This document shows positions 28,291-38,065 of a DNA stretch of 63,709 bases, piece by piece. The stretch covers positions 1 to 63,709 of the forward strand of contig NZ_PXXX01000021.1 in NCBI RefSeq assembly GCF_003367505.1. Reading direction: 5' to 3'. This stretch comes from Lysinibacillus capsici. GTDB taxonomy: Bacteria > Bacillota > Bacilli > Bacillales_A > Planococcaceae. The notes beneath the pieces were generated by a model, which worked only from the letters and a program-made list of their open reading frames with translations, was not told where the DNA came from and did no database searches. Position numbers and translations under genes: made by a program. Numbering within the stretch: position 1 is the stretch's first letter; each line of letters begins with the position of its first letter.

Positions 28291-28332
28291 TAAAAAAATC
28301 CTTTTCTCACGTTACTTTACATGAGGAAAGGA
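28291..28332 (-). terminator. terminator of the metK SAM riboswitch
   Basis: On the minus strand a stem pairs CCTTTCCTCATGT with ACGTGAGAAAAGG, followed by a T-run of seven. It is the expression platform of the S-box leader. Confidence 0.9.
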
Positions 28333-28354
28333 ATAATGACTGCGTAACCTTTCA

Positions 28355-28473
28355 CTCTTATCGTTCAAGGGATGTTCCCTTGCATCAGGTTGGCACCAAC
28401 GCATGTCGTGAAATAGTTCATGCAGGTTGCCGGGTTTCACAGGGCCTGACCCTCCACCAGCTCGGGATAAGAG
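28355..28473 (-). ncRNA. SAM-I (S-box) riboswitch upstream of metK
   Basis: On the minus strand the aptamer opens with P1 arm CTCTTATC and closes with GATAAGAG (28355-28362 and 28466-28473 on the plus strand). Inside are GGTGGAGGG, GGCCCTGTGAAACCCGGCA and the CAACC following it, the conserved S-box core. With the terminator at 28291-28332 it shuts off metK when SAM is bound. Confidence 0.96.
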
Positions 28474-28488
28474 TATCCGTTCAATCTC

Positions 28489-28517
28489 ATGTTACTGAAA
28501 AGGTCGAACGTTGTCAA
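28489..28517 (-). promoter_or_regulatory. metK: sigma-A promoter of the metK leader
   Basis: On the minus strand TTGACA and TAACAT are 17 nt apart, just upstream of the SAM riboswitch. Confidence 0.7.
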
Positions 28518-28862
28518 ATATTTTCTTATGTATTACTGTATAGAAAGGAAAGAACTTATTACACAAAAACTTTTCATACTTGGATGATGATGTAAATAGA
28601 AGCAAATTAATCCCTACAACATACCTAGCTACTTGTGGTAACATATGTGTGGCTCAATTTTCGTGCCTAATTACAGTAGGATTGATGGTATTCTACTCGA
28701 AAAACATTATTTTTTGTCAGTTTATTGAAAAGTGGTAAAAACTCTAAAATAATTTCTTAATTAGTATAGATTATTTAAGCAATTGTGTTATACTATTTTT
28801 GAAATTAAGAAAAAATCCCTCTAAATCAAGGGAATACTATAAAAAAGGATGGTATTTAATCG
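28518..28862. promoter_or_regulatory. metK-pckA divergent intergenic region with pckA promoter
   Basis: About 345 nt without a gene. TGTTATACT (28786-28794) is a good extended -10 for pckA, with the start of transcription near 28801. I see no clear -35 and no CcpN or CcpA site that I would name. The rest shows no structure that I recognise. Confidence 0.5.
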
Positions 28863-30449
28863 ATGAATTCAGTAGAAATTGCAAACGAACTGAAGGAATT
28901 ATTAAACGGCGGTAACATTAATGTTCAACTTTCAGTACCACAATTAGCAGAAAAAGCTACATCTCGTGGTGAAGCAATGTTAACAGTAGATGGCGCAGTT
29001 CGTGCAGAAACTGGCAAATACACTGGTCGTTCACCTAAAGATAAATATACGGTAGAAGAAGAAAGCACAAAAGATCAAATTGACTGGGGTAAAGTCAACC
29101 AACCGATTTCTTCTGAAGTGTTCGATAACCTATATGTAAAAGTAATAAAATATTTAAAAGAACGTGACGAGTTATTCGTATTCAAAGGCTTTGCAGGTGC
29201 TGACAAAGACTCACAATTAAGCATTCAAGTTATCAATGAATACGCATGGCACAATCTTTTTGCTCATCAATTATTTATCCGTCCAACAGCAGATGAATTA
29301 GCTTCTCATGTTGCTGACTTCACTGTCATCTCAGCTCCTAACTTTAAAGCAGATCCTGCGGTTGATGGTACTGCTTCTGAAACATTCATCATCGTATCAC
29401 TTGAAAAGAAAATTATTTTAATTGGTGGTACAGAATATGCTGGTGAAATGAAAAAATCTATCTTTGGTATCATGAACTACTTATTACCACAACAAGGTAT
29501 TCTTTCAATGCACTGCTCAGCAAACGTTGGTGAAGCTGGCGATGTAGCGTTATTCTTCGGTCTATCTGGTACTGGTAAAACGACGTTATCAGCTGATCCT
29601 GATCGTAAGCTAATCGGTGACGATGAACACGGTTGGTCTGATAATGGTGTATTCAATATTGAGGGTGGCTGCTATGCAAAAACAATCAACCTTTCTGCTG
29701 AAAAAGAACCAGAAATCTACAATGCAATCCGCTTCGGCTCTGTATTAGAAAACGTAGCTGTTGATCCAGAAACTCGTATTTGTGACTATGATGATGGTTC
29801 ACTAACAGAAAATACACGTGTAGCTTATCCAATCCAATACATCGAAAATATCGTTGATCCTTCTGTTGCAGGTCATCCAAAAACAATCATCTTCCTAACA
29901 GCTGATGCATTTGGCGTGTTACCTCCAATCAGTAAATTAACAAAAGAACAAGCGATGTATCACTTCCTAAGCGGGTTCACTTCTAAACTTGCTGGAACTG
30001 AACGTGGTGTGACTGAGCCAGAACCAGTATTCTCTACTTGCTTCGGGTCTCCATTCCTTCCACTTCCTGCAACAGTATACGCAGAAATGTTAGGACAAAA
30101 AATTGACGAGCACGGTGCACAGGTATACTTAGTAAACACTGGTTGGACTGGTGGCGAATATGGCACAGGTAGCCGTATGAAACTATCTTACACACGTACA
30201 ATGGTCCGTGCAGCAATCGATGGTAAATTAGCAGATGTTGAAACAACACAAGATGCTGTGTTTGGTTTACACATTCCAACAGCGGTTGAAGGTGTACCTT
30301 CAGAAGTATTAAACCCTCGTGAAGCATGGGCAGATAAAGCTGCATACGATGCAAAAGCTGCTGAGCTTGCAGGCTTATTCAACGAAAACTTCAAGAAATT
30401 CTCAAACGTTTCTGAAGCCATCACTACACTTGGTGGTCCATTAAAATAA
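28863..30449 (+). CDS. pckA: phosphoenolpyruvate carboxykinase (ATP)
   Basis: A 528-residue gluconeogenic enzyme that converts oxaloacetate and ATP to PEP. The P-loop [14 protein letters not shown] (about residues 232-245) is followed by the metal-binding [22 protein letters not shown] lies near the N-terminus and [12 protein letters not shown] near the C-terminal half. Length fits the ATP-dependent family. The ATG is preceded by AAAAGGATGG. Alone in its operon, with a strong terminator; expected to be induced under gluconeogenic growth. Confidence 0.97.
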   Translation: MNSVEIANELKELLNGGNINVQLSVPQLAEKATSRGEAMLTVDGAVRAETGKYTGRSPKDKYTVEEESTKDQIDWGKVNQPISSEVFDNLYVKVIKYLKERDELFVFKGFAGADKDSQLSIQVINEYAWHNLFAHQLFIRPTADELASHVADFTVISAPNFKADPAVDGTASETFIIVSLEKKIILIGGTEYAGEMKKSIFGIMNYLLPQQGILSMHCSANVGEAGDVALFFGLSGTGKTTLSADPDRKLIGDDEHGWSDNGVFNIEGGCYAKTINLSAEKEPEIYNAIRFGSVLENVAVDPETRICDYDDGSLTENTRVAYPIQYIENIVDPSVAGHPKTIIFLTADAFGVLPPISKLTKEQAMYHFLSGFTSKLAGTERGVTEPEPVFSTCFGSPFLPLPATVYAEMLGQKIDEHGAQVYLVNTGWTGGEYGTGSRMKLSYTRTMVRAAIDGKLADVETTQDAVFGLHIPTAVEGVPSEVLNPREAWADKAAYDAKAAELAGLFNENFKKFSNVSEAITTLGGPLK

Positions 30450-30458
30450 CGTCTATAT

Positions 30459-30500
30459 AAAAGACAAAGGGAACGAATAAATTGTTCCCTTTGTCTTTTT
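30459..30500 (+). terminator. terminator of pckA
   Basis: Stem AAAGACAAAGGGAAC/GTTCCCTTTGTCTTT with a short loop and T-run; probably also serves the convergent ytmA. Confidence 0.9.
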
Positions 30501-30514
30501 GTTTTCTCTATGCT

Positions 30515-31291
30515 TTATTGTTGTTTCATCCACTTGCAAAGAGCACGGACAGTTTCACGATTTTTTGCTGGTGGATATTGATGTGCATAGTTAAGATCAT
30601 ACCAAGTTTCGAATGATTTATTTGCTTCCTCTAAAAAAAATGCCAATTGTCTGGCATGTTCAATATCCACATTTTCATCACGATAGCCATGAATGATAAG
30701 AACGGGAGCTGTTATACGCTCTATCTCAAAAAGAGGTGTTCTTGCATCATACGCTTCTGGCACACGATTAGGTGTTCCTCCAATAACGCGCTTCATCATT
30801 CTGCGCATATCTGTACGTTCCCAATAAGTGGCCGTTGCATCAGAAACACCTGCCCATGTTACAACAGAAGTAATATCCCTTCTTAAAATAGCTGTCCACA
30901 GAGCCATAATACCACCTCGTGAAAAACCAAAAACATGGATATTGTCATTGCAGAATTGTTTGAGTACATCTACGGCATAGACCGCATCGTAACGGTCTGC
31001 CCCTGCAAACTCGTCACGCCCCTCTCCCCCACGATTCCCACGATAATATGGGGCAAATACGATAAAGCCCTGCGCCGCAAATTGTGCAATACGAGAGGGT
31101 CTTACCATCCCTATGCTTTGCATGCCGCCTCTTAAATATAAAAAGCCATCATATGTACCTTCAGTCTTTGGCTCTGCTAATAGTCCTTTTATACGTAAGC
31201 CCTGTGAAAGATAGGTTATTTCCGTTAAACGGATAGCTGGATTTGGTGAAGGATAGGGGCGTTTTTCGATAATATCACCATTGTGTGTCAC
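30515..31291 (-). CDS. ytmA: YtmA-like alpha/beta hydrolase (S9 peptidase family)
   Basis: A 258-residue protein of the prolyl oligopeptidase-like family. The nucleophile elbow is GFSRGG (about residues 125-130), the acid is in HGYRDENVD, and the His in NYAHQYPPA, so the triad looks intact. FLYLRGGMQSIGMVRPSR forms the oxyanion side. B. subtilis YtmA sits at the same place near pckA. Substrate unknown. It overlaps the ytkD stop by 17 nt, so the two are co-transcribed, ytkD first. Confidence 0.85.
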   Translation of the reverse strand: MTHNGDIIEKRPYPSPNPAIRLTEITYLSQGLRIKGLLAEPKTEGTYDGFLYLRGGMQSIGMVRPSRIAQFAAQGFIVFAPYYRGNRGGEGRDEFAGADRYDAVYAVDVLKQFCNDNIHVFGFSRGGIMALWTAILRRDITSVVTWAGVSDATATYWERTDMRRMMKRVIGGTPNRVPEAYDARTPLFEIERITAPVLIIHGYRDENVDIEHARQLAFFLEEANKSFETWYDLNYAHQYPPAKNRETVRALCKWMKQQ

Positions 31292-31742
31292 GATGTTTCA
31301 GCTCCTCCAGCATTTTCTTCATCCCCTCATCCTTCATGTGAAAACTCAAGTTAGGATGCTGAGCAAATTCTTCATCAGTTAACCAAAGCATGCCTGACGT
31401 TTCTAAATCAAATTCTATATCCTCTTGCGCCAAAAATTGTGCAGTGAAAACGGATTTACAAAAAACGATTTCATCATACACTGCATACTCTGCAAACCAT
31501 TGAAGATTTTTCACATGAACACCCGTCTCTTCAAAAACTTCTCGAATCGCCGCCTCCTCTAAGGTTTCCCCTTCTTCTAATTTCCCTCCTGGCACTTCTA
31601 CACCACGTCGTTTATGGACAGTACATAACCATTTATTTTCATGCTTTAAAAGGACAAGGACGTGTTTAGGTTCTACTTTAAATTCGCCTCTTGTAAAACT
31701 CAAATCTACTTGTAGGCCATGTAAATCTGTAAATGTTAACAT
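31275..31742 (-). CDS. ytkD: nudix hydrolase YtkD
   Basis: A 155-residue nudix enzyme. The nudix box is GGKLEEGETLEEAAIREVFEETGV in outline (positions about 59-82): G, E, REVxEE and G are all present. Family members in Bacillus hydrolyse (d)NTPs, including oxidised 8-oxo-dGTP, and YtkD helps prevent mutation. Start at 31742 is preceded by GAGGTTGAAGAG; the longer frame from 31778 has no ribosome binding site. The gene overlaps ytmA downstream. Confidence 0.85.
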   Translation of the reverse strand: MLTFTDLHGLQVDLSFTRGEFKVEPKHVLVLLKHENKWLCTVHKRRGVEVPGGKLEEGETLEEAAIREVFEETGVHVKNLQWFAEYAVYDEIVFCKSVFTAQFLAQEDIEFDLETSGMLWLTDEEFAQHPNLSFHMKDEGMKKMLEELKHRDTQW

Positions 31743-31908
31743 CTCTTCAACCTCACGTTCTTTCTTGTTGCAAAACAAAAGTTACTTTCTTTATCATTAC
31801 TTCTATTTTATGGACGGAATTTAATCATCATTCCTATTCCTATCTATATTAACTATATTGTAAACCTACAATGACAAGCAACCCTAAGCTACAGTCTTGT
31901 AAAGCATG

Positions 31909-31942
31909 AAAAAAAGCGTGCTTCATAGGAAGACACGCTTTT
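31909..31942 (-). terminator. terminator of the M29-like gene
   Basis: Stem AAAAGCGTG/CACGCTTTT, then a T-run on the minus strand, immediately after the gene ending at 31945. It marks the left border of the central island operon. Confidence 0.8.
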
Positions 31943-31944
31943 CT

Positions 31945-32868
31945 TTAGATTACTTGCTGACCGTCAAAATAGACGATAGGACTTTTCACAACACAATCAA
32001 TATGAACATCTGACGCATTGGCTCCACCAAATGGCGCATTACTGCCAAAAGCGATATGGATGGTCCCATACACCTTCTCATCCTCTAATACATTGCCACA
32101 TAGGATAGCACTTTTATTGGCTCCGATGCCAAACTCTGCAATGACTCTACCATTGCCTTCACCAAGTAATGCCAGTAGTCGTGGACCATCAGGACCGATT
32201 GCTTCTTCTAAGCGACCATTCTTTATTTTTAATAATAATGGCTCCTTTAAGACACCAATATTAGCAATAGAGCCATCTACTAATATCTCTCCATTCGCAG
32301 ATGTTTCTATTGGTGCAATATACGATTCTCCTGAAGGAATATTCCCGTACTCACCAGGTTGACGAATAACCCCTGTGGACCGAATTCCGAAACGGCCGTC
32401 TACACTAAACGTCAGCTCATGACCATCCTTGACAATACGAATATCTTTTGTCGTATTAAGTAAAAGGACATATTTTTCTACCGTAGCTTCGATCTCCTGT
32501 GCATCTGCATGAAGGGCACCTTGCTCCAGCATCTCCAATGTTACCCCTGGCATTGTTGCTACACGTCCACCCTTTTCACAGGCATGTTTACGAGCCAGTG
32601 TATGTGTTAGGGAGTGGGAGGTAATACACAGTGTAACATCGGCATTTGCCATAAGCTCAGAAACTGCATGGATTGGCTCCTGCCCAGATTTCTCTAACAG
32701 GGGCATCACCATGAACATTGTATTTGCAGTAATTGACAGTCCAGCTTCATAAAAAATTTTCGCGATGTCTTGTTTGTGGCTATCTGTCAAAATTAATAGT
32801 GACTCAGAAGATTGAACATTTAAATTGCCTTTTAAAACATTTAGTGCAATATCATGTAAATGATGCAT
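31945..32868 (-). CDS. M29-like metalloenzyme (aminopeptidase/NicX-like)
   Basis: A 307-residue protein with motifs shared by thermophilic-type M29 aminopeptidases and the 2,5-dihydroxypyridine dioxygenase NicX: NIPSGESYIAP (about 170-180), AEFGIGANKSA, and GTIHIAFGSN with DVHIDCVV near the end. These His/Glu/Asp positions normally bind divalent metal. It is shorter than true M29 enzymes (about 400 aa), so NicX-like ring opening or peptide hydrolysis are both possible. AAGGAGCCC precedes the ATG. It lies 11 nt after the IclR gene and they form one transcript. Confidence 0.7.
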   Translation of the reverse strand: MHHLHDIALNVLKGNLNVQSSESLLILTDSHKQDIAKIFYEAGLSITANTMFMVMPLLEKSGQEPIHAVSELMANADVTLCITSHSLTHTLARKHACEKGGRVATMPGVTLEMLEQGALHADAQEIEATVEKYVLLLNTTKDIRIVKDGHELTFSVDGRFGIRSTGVIRQPGEYGNIPSGESYIAPIETSANGEILVDGSIANIGVLKEPLLLKIKNGRLEEAIGPDGPRLLALLGEGNGRVIAEFGIGANKSAILCGNVLEDEKVYGTIHIAFGSNAPFGGANASDVHIDCVVKSPIVYFDGQQVI

Positions 32869-32879
32869 AATAGGGCTCC

Positions 32880-33641
32880 TTAATTAAAATTCAAATGATA
32901 TCTACGAATAATTCCTTCTATTTCATTTCTAGCTTCCGTTAAAGGTCCCAAAAAATCAGGAACACGTTGCTCTGTAAAACGATAAATTGGTCCAGAAACG
33001 GTAATAGACGCTACGACCTGTTCCTCACTATTAAATATAGGCATTGCTAGCGCCAATACATCGACCGAATACTCACTGTTACTAAGTGCATAGCCACATG
33101 TTCTAATTTTTTCTAGCTCTGCCCTTATTTCTGTGGCATCTGTCATCGTATTATTTGTATAAGCTGTTAATGGTTCATCTATGACCTTTGCAATTTGCTC
33201 TTCATTTAAAAAAGCAAGCATTGAACGGTAAGATGCTCCTACATACAGTGGCGATCTACTTCCTCTTGAAACTGTAAACTTCACCTTATTTACAGGCTCT
33301 GCTTTCAGTAATGTTAACGCTTCCAGTCCATTCAGTACGGTAAAAATAGCTGTTTCACCAGTGACATCCTTTAATTTCTCAAGAACTGGCATACATAGCT
33401 GATCTATGTTTAATGAATCATACATATTCATACCTATTTCCCATAATGCAATACCAAGAGAATATTTTTTTGTTATAGGATCTTTTGTTATAAACCCATT
33501 ATTTTCGAAGGTTTCAAGAATGCGATATAAATTTGTATGATTCATGTTCATCGCCAGTGCTAACTCTCGACCACCCCATGTGGGCTTTTCCTTTGTAAAC
33601 ATTTTTAAAACCGCAATTGATAAATTTAATGTCTTTAGCAT
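32880..33641 (-). CDS. IclR-family transcriptional regulator
   Basis: About 253 residues. The N-terminal winged helix (residues 1-65, WGGRELALAMNMNHTNLYRILETFENNGF) is followed by the effector-binding GAF-like domain with TAIFTVLNGLEALTL, GASYRSMLAFL and ASITVSGPIYRFTEQ. I choose the ATG at 33641, 9 nt after AAGG; the ATG at 33650 overlaps that site. Family members sense aromatic or small organic acids. It is likely the regulator of the island: the two 23-bp elements at 39926 and 40070 are candidate operators. This is inferred from context. Confidence 0.85.
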   Translation of the reverse strand: MLKTLNLSIAVLKMFTKEKPTWGGRELALAMNMNHTNLYRILETFENNGFITKDPITKKYSLGIALWEIGMNMYDSLNIDQLCMPVLEKLKDVTGETAIFTVLNGLEALTLLKAEPVNKVKFTVSRGSRSPLYVGASYRSMLAFLNEEQIAKVIDEPLTAYTNNTMTDATEIRAELEKIRTCGYALSNSEYSVDVLALAMPIFNSEEQVVASITVSGPIYRFTEQRVPDFLGPLTEARNEIEGIIRRYHLNFN

Positions 33642-33675
33642 ATCTCTCATCCTTCTGAACTATTTATCTGTACAA

Positions 33676-33729
33676 ACGGCTGCAAATCTCTCTCTTAAGG
33701 GGGAAATAATCGACAGATTTAGCAGCCGT
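33676..33729 (-). other. inverted repeat in the iclR leader
   Basis: ACGGCTGCAAATCT (33676-33689) pairs with AGATTTAGCAGCCGT (33715-33729) with one bulged base, forming a stem with a 25-nt loop. It lies 35 nt upstream of the iclR start. There is no U-run, so it is not a terminator. It may be an RNA structure or a regulator site. Confidence 0.45.
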
Positions 33730-33748
33730 CAGCACCTGATATCACTTT

Positions 33749-33786
33749 ATCAAAAGTAAGAGAGTAGCTAATCTCTTACTTTTGAT
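33749..33786 (-). terminator. terminator of the M20/DUF1177/Dpp operon
   Basis: Perfect arms ATCAAAAGTAAGAGA and its complement surround an 8-nt loop. The hairpin includes the last codons and stop of the M20 gene, showing that the transporter-to-M20 transcript ends before iclR. Confidence 0.8.
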
Positions 33787-35044
33787 ATAGGAAATCAACA
33801 GCAGCAGTTATATAAACTTTTGCACAGCGTACGATATCCTCAACACGCACTTTTTCATTATAACCATGAATACTTGGTAAATAAGCTGGGCCGTATTGCA
33901 ATACAGGAATATCATATTGTCTGAAATGACGAGCGTCACTGCTTGCCCATTGCATGACACCATATGCCTCTTGCCCTGTAACATATGATATATTTTCCAC
34001 TATCGATTGGCATACAGGATTTTCAGCAGGCGTATAATTGGCTACGCTTTTAAAGCCAAAACGTTGGATTGAATAATCAATAGCCAAGCCATCTAGTTTA
34101 GTTGTCAAGATTTCTGTTACTTCTTCTTGTGTAATACCAAATGGTAAACGACAATCGACCTGAACCTTACAGTAATCTGGGATTACGTTTGACTTCGTAC
34201 CTCCCTCAATTGTACCAATATTTACAGTAATTTTCTCTAAAACTTCTTGATATTTCAAGCGATCTTTCTCCACTTCACGCATGTATTTTTTTGATACCTC
34301 GATAAGTGGCTGTACCTCTTCAGGAATTGTGATTTCTACATCCCATAGTGTACGAATCTCTTGTATAGCTCGGATTGCATCAACAATGGCATTTCGTCCA
34401 GCCAATGGTGATAGGCTTCCATGACCAGGTTCCCCACGCACCTCTAATTCAAACCAGTAAGAGCCCTTTTGTCCAATAGTTGGGTTTAAAGGTGAAGAGG
34501 GCTCAGCGATTAAACAACCATCTCCCTGCACATAGCCTCGCTCTAACAGCCAAGGAACACCAAATTCACCGCCAGTTTCTTCATCTGGTACGATCGCCAA
34601 AGTTAATTTCCCTGGTAGTTCAATGTTCAGTTTCTTTAATAACTTTGTTGCAAAAATAATACCTGCTAAACCGGCTTTCATATCACTCGCCCCACGTCCA
34701 AGCATCCAGCCATCCTTCACTTCTCCTGAAAATGGATCAAAATCCCATTTTGATAGATCACCGACAGGAACAACATCGGTATGGCCACAATAAACGAGTT
34801 CTTTTCCTTCCCCATTTCCAATAGAAGCTACTAAATTAAACATTTTATCAGCAGCTTCATATTTTTGATAAGTAATGCCTACATCATTTAAATAGTTTTC
34901 GATAAAAGCTGTTATTTCAGTCGTATCCCCTGGAGGATTGACACTTGGGATTTGAATGAGCTTTGAACAAAACGCTATCAATTCATCTTGATGATTTTCA
35001 ACTGCCTCTACTAATTGAGCTTTAAGTGCTTGTAAATCATTCAT
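33776..35044 (-). CDS. M20-family metallopeptidase/deacylase (ArgE/DapE-like)
   Basis: A 422-residue zinc enzyme. Metal and catalytic motifs are CGHTDVVPVG (first His, then catalytic Asp), GRGASDMKAGL (bridging Asp), DEETGGEFG (catalytic Glu and ligand Glu), and the C-terminal SIHGYNE (last His). The lid domain includes PGHGSLSP. Family members remove acyl groups from amino acids, desuccinylate DAP precursors or hydrolyse N-carbamoyl amino acids. Its stop lies in a terminator. It overlaps the upstream DUF1177 gene by 8 nt, so their work is probably linked. The substrate is unknown. Confidence 0.88.
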   Translation of the reverse strand: MNDLQALKAQLVEAVENHQDELIAFCSKLIQIPSVNPPGDTTEITAFIENYLNDVGITYQKYEAADKMFNLVASIGNGEGKELVYCGHTDVVPVGDLSKWDFDPFSGEVKDGWMLGRGASDMKAGLAGIIFATKLLKKLNIELPGKLTLAIVPDEETGGEFGVPWLLERGYVQGDGCLIAEPSSPLNPTIGQKGSYWFELEVRGEPGHGSLSPLAGRNAIVDAIRAIQEIRTLWDVEITIPEEVQPLIEVSKKYMREVEKDRLKYQEVLEKITVNIGTIEGGTKSNVIPDYCKVQVDCRLPFGITQEEVTEILTTKLDGLAIDYSIQRFGFKSVANYTPAENPVCQSIVENISYVTGQEAYGVMQWASSDARHFRQYDIPVLQYGPAYLPSIHGYNEKVRVEDIVRCAKVYITAAVDFLYQK

Positions 35045-35990
35045 GTGTGTGTACCTCGTTTCCTTTCGTTTGTAAATGACTCATGCTACCATATAAGCCT
35101 TTCATATGTGTAAATTGTGTTTCATCAAAGAAAGAGCATTTATTAGCACCGTAAGTTTTTGCTACCTCTAACACAAATCGCACAACATTTTCTACATCTG
35201 TGACATGGGTTGCACCTGTTGCACAGCCTGCCACAACAGATTCAGTTGTAATCGCTACACCTACAACAGGGCTAGATGTTGCAACTGCTGGTTGTAAAAT
35301 ACTATTGATATGGAATAAACCATTACCATAGGGTGTAATGTCTTGCATCGTGATTGGCAGGACAACTGGAGAAATGCCAGCAGATTGTGTATATACGTGC
35401 AATAAATCATCACTAATTTTTAATATGTAACCTTCTTTGACAGTTGGCGTTATCGCAAATCCTTTATGGTTACATACTTGATTGCCTTTTGTTGTATCAA
35501 TTGATAGAATAGCATCCATTGTATCTTCTACTTCATTTTCGTTCATGACACTAATATCCACTGGCGAGTTCATAAATGGCACTGGCTCATGTGGTAAGGT
35601 TGGAGCTGTTGGACAAATATGTGTGGAGAATATAACGTCACCCTCTAATTGATCACCCTTTAAGGCCATATCAATAGCTTTTGCTGCTCCTGCCAGACAT
35701 GCCAGTGCGCCGTCTCCATCTGATACAAAGCCTGTCATTTCAGGGCGTGCTCCGATACCACCTAATCGTCCAATAATTCCTAATGTAGGTGCATTTCCGC
35801 CAGAGGATTTGCCATTCTTTCCTTTCACGAGGACGCGAACAAAATCTGTTGAGCCGCTTTCGCCTTGAATAGTTTTTACCTTGACATCTGCTGTGGAATC
35901 AATATTGTGTAAATACTTCTTAATCGTGTCTCCGTTTACATAAATACTATCCATTACCTCGTATAATTCAATAACATGCTTCAATGACAT
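35037..35990 (-). CDS. DUF1177-family protein
   Basis: A 317-residue soluble protein I recognise as the DUF1177 family from its overall sequence, with GGNAPTLGIIGRLGGIGARPEMTGFVSDGDG (span about 66-96), FSTHICPTAPTLPHEPVPFM and GCATGATHVTDVENVV. No biochemical role is known. Several conserved His, Asp and Cys residues could bind metal. In this genome it is translationally coupled to an M20 deacylase and follows a Dpp-type transporter, so it is likely an enzyme or binding protein for the imported compound. AAAGGAGCGG precedes the ATG. Confidence 0.8.
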   Translation of the reverse strand: MSLKHVIELYEVMDSIYVNGDTIKKYLHNIDSTADVKVKTIQGESGSTDFVRVLVKGKNGKSSGGNAPTLGIIGRLGGIGARPEMTGFVSDGDGALACLAGAAKAIDMALKGDQLEGDVIFSTHICPTAPTLPHEPVPFMNSPVDISVMNENEVEDTMDAILSIDTTKGNQVCNHKGFAITPTVKEGYILKISDDLLHVYTQSAGISPVVLPITMQDITPYGNGLFHINSILQPAVATSSPVVGVAITTESVVAGCATGATHVTDVENVVRFVLEVAKTYGANKCSFFDETQFTHMKGLYGSMSHLQTKGNEVHTHE

Positions 35991-36034
35991 AATCAGTCCG
36001 CTCCTTTTTCTGCTTCAATAAATTTTATCTTTCG

Positions 36035-37042
36035 TTAAATTGATGATACTTCTTGCTGTATCGACTTATATAAATGACACGATACTTGATGTGTAGCTGA
36101 TACTGTATCAAGTGTCGGTTGGACCTCTGCACATTTTTCTGTAGCAAAACGACAACGCTTATGGAATGCACAGCCACTCGGGGGATTAACCGGGCTTGGA
36201 ACATCGCCAGATAAAATAATACGGTCCTTTTTATCAAAAGGATTTTCCTTAGGTATGGCCGATAACAAGGCTTGTGTGTAAGGATGCTGAGGGTTCTTAT
36301 AAATTTCCTTGTATGTGCCAATTTCCACTATTTTCCCTAAATACATGACAGCAATACGATCACACATGTAGTTCACCACATTCAAATCATGTGAAATAAA
36401 AATATAGGTTAAACCGAATTCTTTCTGTAAATCTTTTAATAGATTGATAACCTGAGCCTGTACAGAGACATCTAATGCTGAAACAGGTTCATCACACACC
36501 ACAATATCTGGATTCAGTGCAAGAGCCCGAGCAATATTTATACGTTGTCTTTGTCCACCAGAAAATTCATGTGGATGGCGTTTTGCATGGTATGCACTTA
36601 ATCCGACTGTTTCAAGTAATTCAACCACTCGCTTTTTACGGGATGCCTCATCACCAATCCCATGGATCACTAATGGCTCAGCAATAAGATATTCAATCGT
36701 TTTACGAGGATCGAGTGATGCATAAGGATTTTGGAAAACCATTTGGATGGATTTTCGAGCAGAGCGGATATCTTTTGAATTTAAGCTTGCTAAATCCGTT
36801 CCCTTAAATTCAACTACTCCCTCTGTTGGTGAAATTAGCTGGTTGATTAAACGGGCAACCGTTGATTTACCACACCCCGACTCTCCCACAATCCCCAGTG
36901 TCTCACCTTTATATAACTCAAAACTTACACCATCTACCGCCTTCACAAATTGTGTTGGTTTTTTAAAAGGAATTGAACTTTTAATGGGAAAATGCTTTTT
37001 TAAATTACTTACCTTTAAGACAAGTTCATTGTACTGTTGCAT
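36035..37042 (-). CDS. Dpp/Opp-type ABC ATPase (DppF-like, island system)
   Basis: A 335-residue ATPase with Walker [10 protein letters not shown], signature FSGGQRQR, Walker B IVVCDEPVSALD, and the C-terminal CAFHKRCRFATEKC cluster. The start at 37042 follows AAGGAGGG; the frame from 37069 has no such site. It overlaps the upstream ATPase gene by 17 nt. It is part of the second complete Dpp-type transporter in this window, not interchangeable with the first because each has its own permeases and binding protein. Confidence 0.92.
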   Translation of the reverse strand: MQQYNELVLKVSNLKKHFPIKSSIPFKKPTQFVKAVDGVSFELYKGETLGIVGESGCGKSTVARLINQLISPTEGVVEFKGTDLASLNSKDIRSARKSIQMVFQNPYASLDPRKTIEYLIAEPLVIHGIGDEASRKKRVVELLETVGLSAYHAKRHPHEFSGGQRQRINIARALALNPDIVVCDEPVSALDVSVQAQVINLLKDLQKEFGLTYIFISHDLNVVNYMCDRIAVMYLGKIVEIGTYKEIYKNPQHPYTQALLSAIPKENPFDKKDRIILSGDVPSPVNPPSGCAFHKRCRFATEKCAEVQPTLDTVSATHQVSCHLYKSIQQEVSSI

Positions 37043-38048
37043 TAAAAATTCCCTCCTTCCTAGGGACAATTTGATCTTTTGCTTGTAAATGGCAGGCTAC
37101 AAAATGGTTATCCTGTACTTCCACTAAATCAGGCACAGTACTACGACAAATATCTGTCGCTAAAGGACATCGTGCTGAGAAGTGACAGCCACTATGTGGC
37201 ATTGTTAAATCTGGTGGACTACCAGGAATAGCCGGCAGCCTTTGTTGCTCTTGAGTCCCCATTGTAATTTGAGACTCTAATAATCCCCACGTATAGGGAT
37301 GTAAAGGTTTTTCATAGAGCTGTCTTGTTGTAGTAGACTCTACTGTACGACCTGCATACATAACATTTACTTTGTCACATAGCTCCCAAACTACACCTAA
37401 ATCGTGCGTAATCATAATGATGGCTGTATCATGTTCTTGTTGTAATTTTTTCATTAAATCAAGAATTTGAGCTTGTACAGTTACATCTAGTGCAGTTGTT
37501 GGCTCATCAGCAATGAGTAGTTTCGGGTTACAAGCTAGGGCAATAGCAATCATGACACGCTGACGCATTCCACCTGAAAATTCGTGAGGATACATTTTTA
37601 ATCGTTTCTCTGGCTCAGGAATCCCAACCATTTTTAACATATCGACGGCTTTGATAGCGGCATCTTTCTTCGATATTGTTTCATGTGCTTGGATGACTTC
37701 AATAATTTGATTGCCCACTGTTAAGACAGGATTCAAACTTGTAATTGGATCTTGGAAAATCATTGAGATGTCATTGCCTCGCACATTGCGCATTTCCTTT
37801 TCAGAAATTTCGATTAAATCGCGGCCATTAAATAGAATTTTTCCATTCGTTATTTTTCCTGGCGGAGATGGAATTAAACGCATGAGAGCAGTGGCTGTAA
37901 CACTTTTTCCTGATCCTGACTCTCCCACAATACCTAGTGTTTCCTTCTTATTTAATTGTAAATTTACTCCATTAACAGCTTTCATTGTAGAGCCGCCACT
38001 TTTAAATTCTACTGTTAAGTTTTCTACATCTAGTAAACGTTCAGTCAT
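37026..38048 (-). CDS. Dpp/Opp-type ABC ATPase (DppD-like, island system)
   Basis: A 340-residue ATPase: Walker A GESGSGKS, signature FSGGMRQR, Walker [13 protein letters not shown], switch His in MITHDLG, and the C-terminal [14 protein letters not shown] cysteine cluster. The ATG at 38048 has GGAAGGGGGTGGAG upstream; the frame from 38066 is less likely. The gene lies 17 nt after the C-type permease gene and overlaps the next ATPase. Confidence 0.92.
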   Translation of the reverse strand: MTERLLDVENLTVEFKSGGSTMKAVNGVNLQLNKKETLGIVGESGSGKSVTATALMRLIPSPPGKITNGKILFNGRDLIEISEKEMRNVRGNDISMIFQDPITSLNPVLTVGNQIIEVIQAHETISKKDAAIKAVDMLKMVGIPEPEKRLKMYPHEFSGGMRQRVMIAIALACNPKLLIADEPTTALDVTVQAQILDLMKKLQQEHDTAIIMITHDLGVVWELCDKVNVMYAGRTVESTTTRQLYEKPLHPYTWGLLESQITMGTQEQQRLPAIPGSPPDLTMPHSGCHFSARCPLATDICRSTVPDLVEVQDNHFVACHLQAKDQIVPRKEGIFNATVQ

Positions 38049-38065
38049 GACTCCACCCCCTTCCA

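Noticed and set aside
28380..28595. A 71-codon plus-strand open frame across the metK leader
   Set aside because: It lies on the SAM-I riboswitch and promoter of the opposite strand and has no ribosome binding site.
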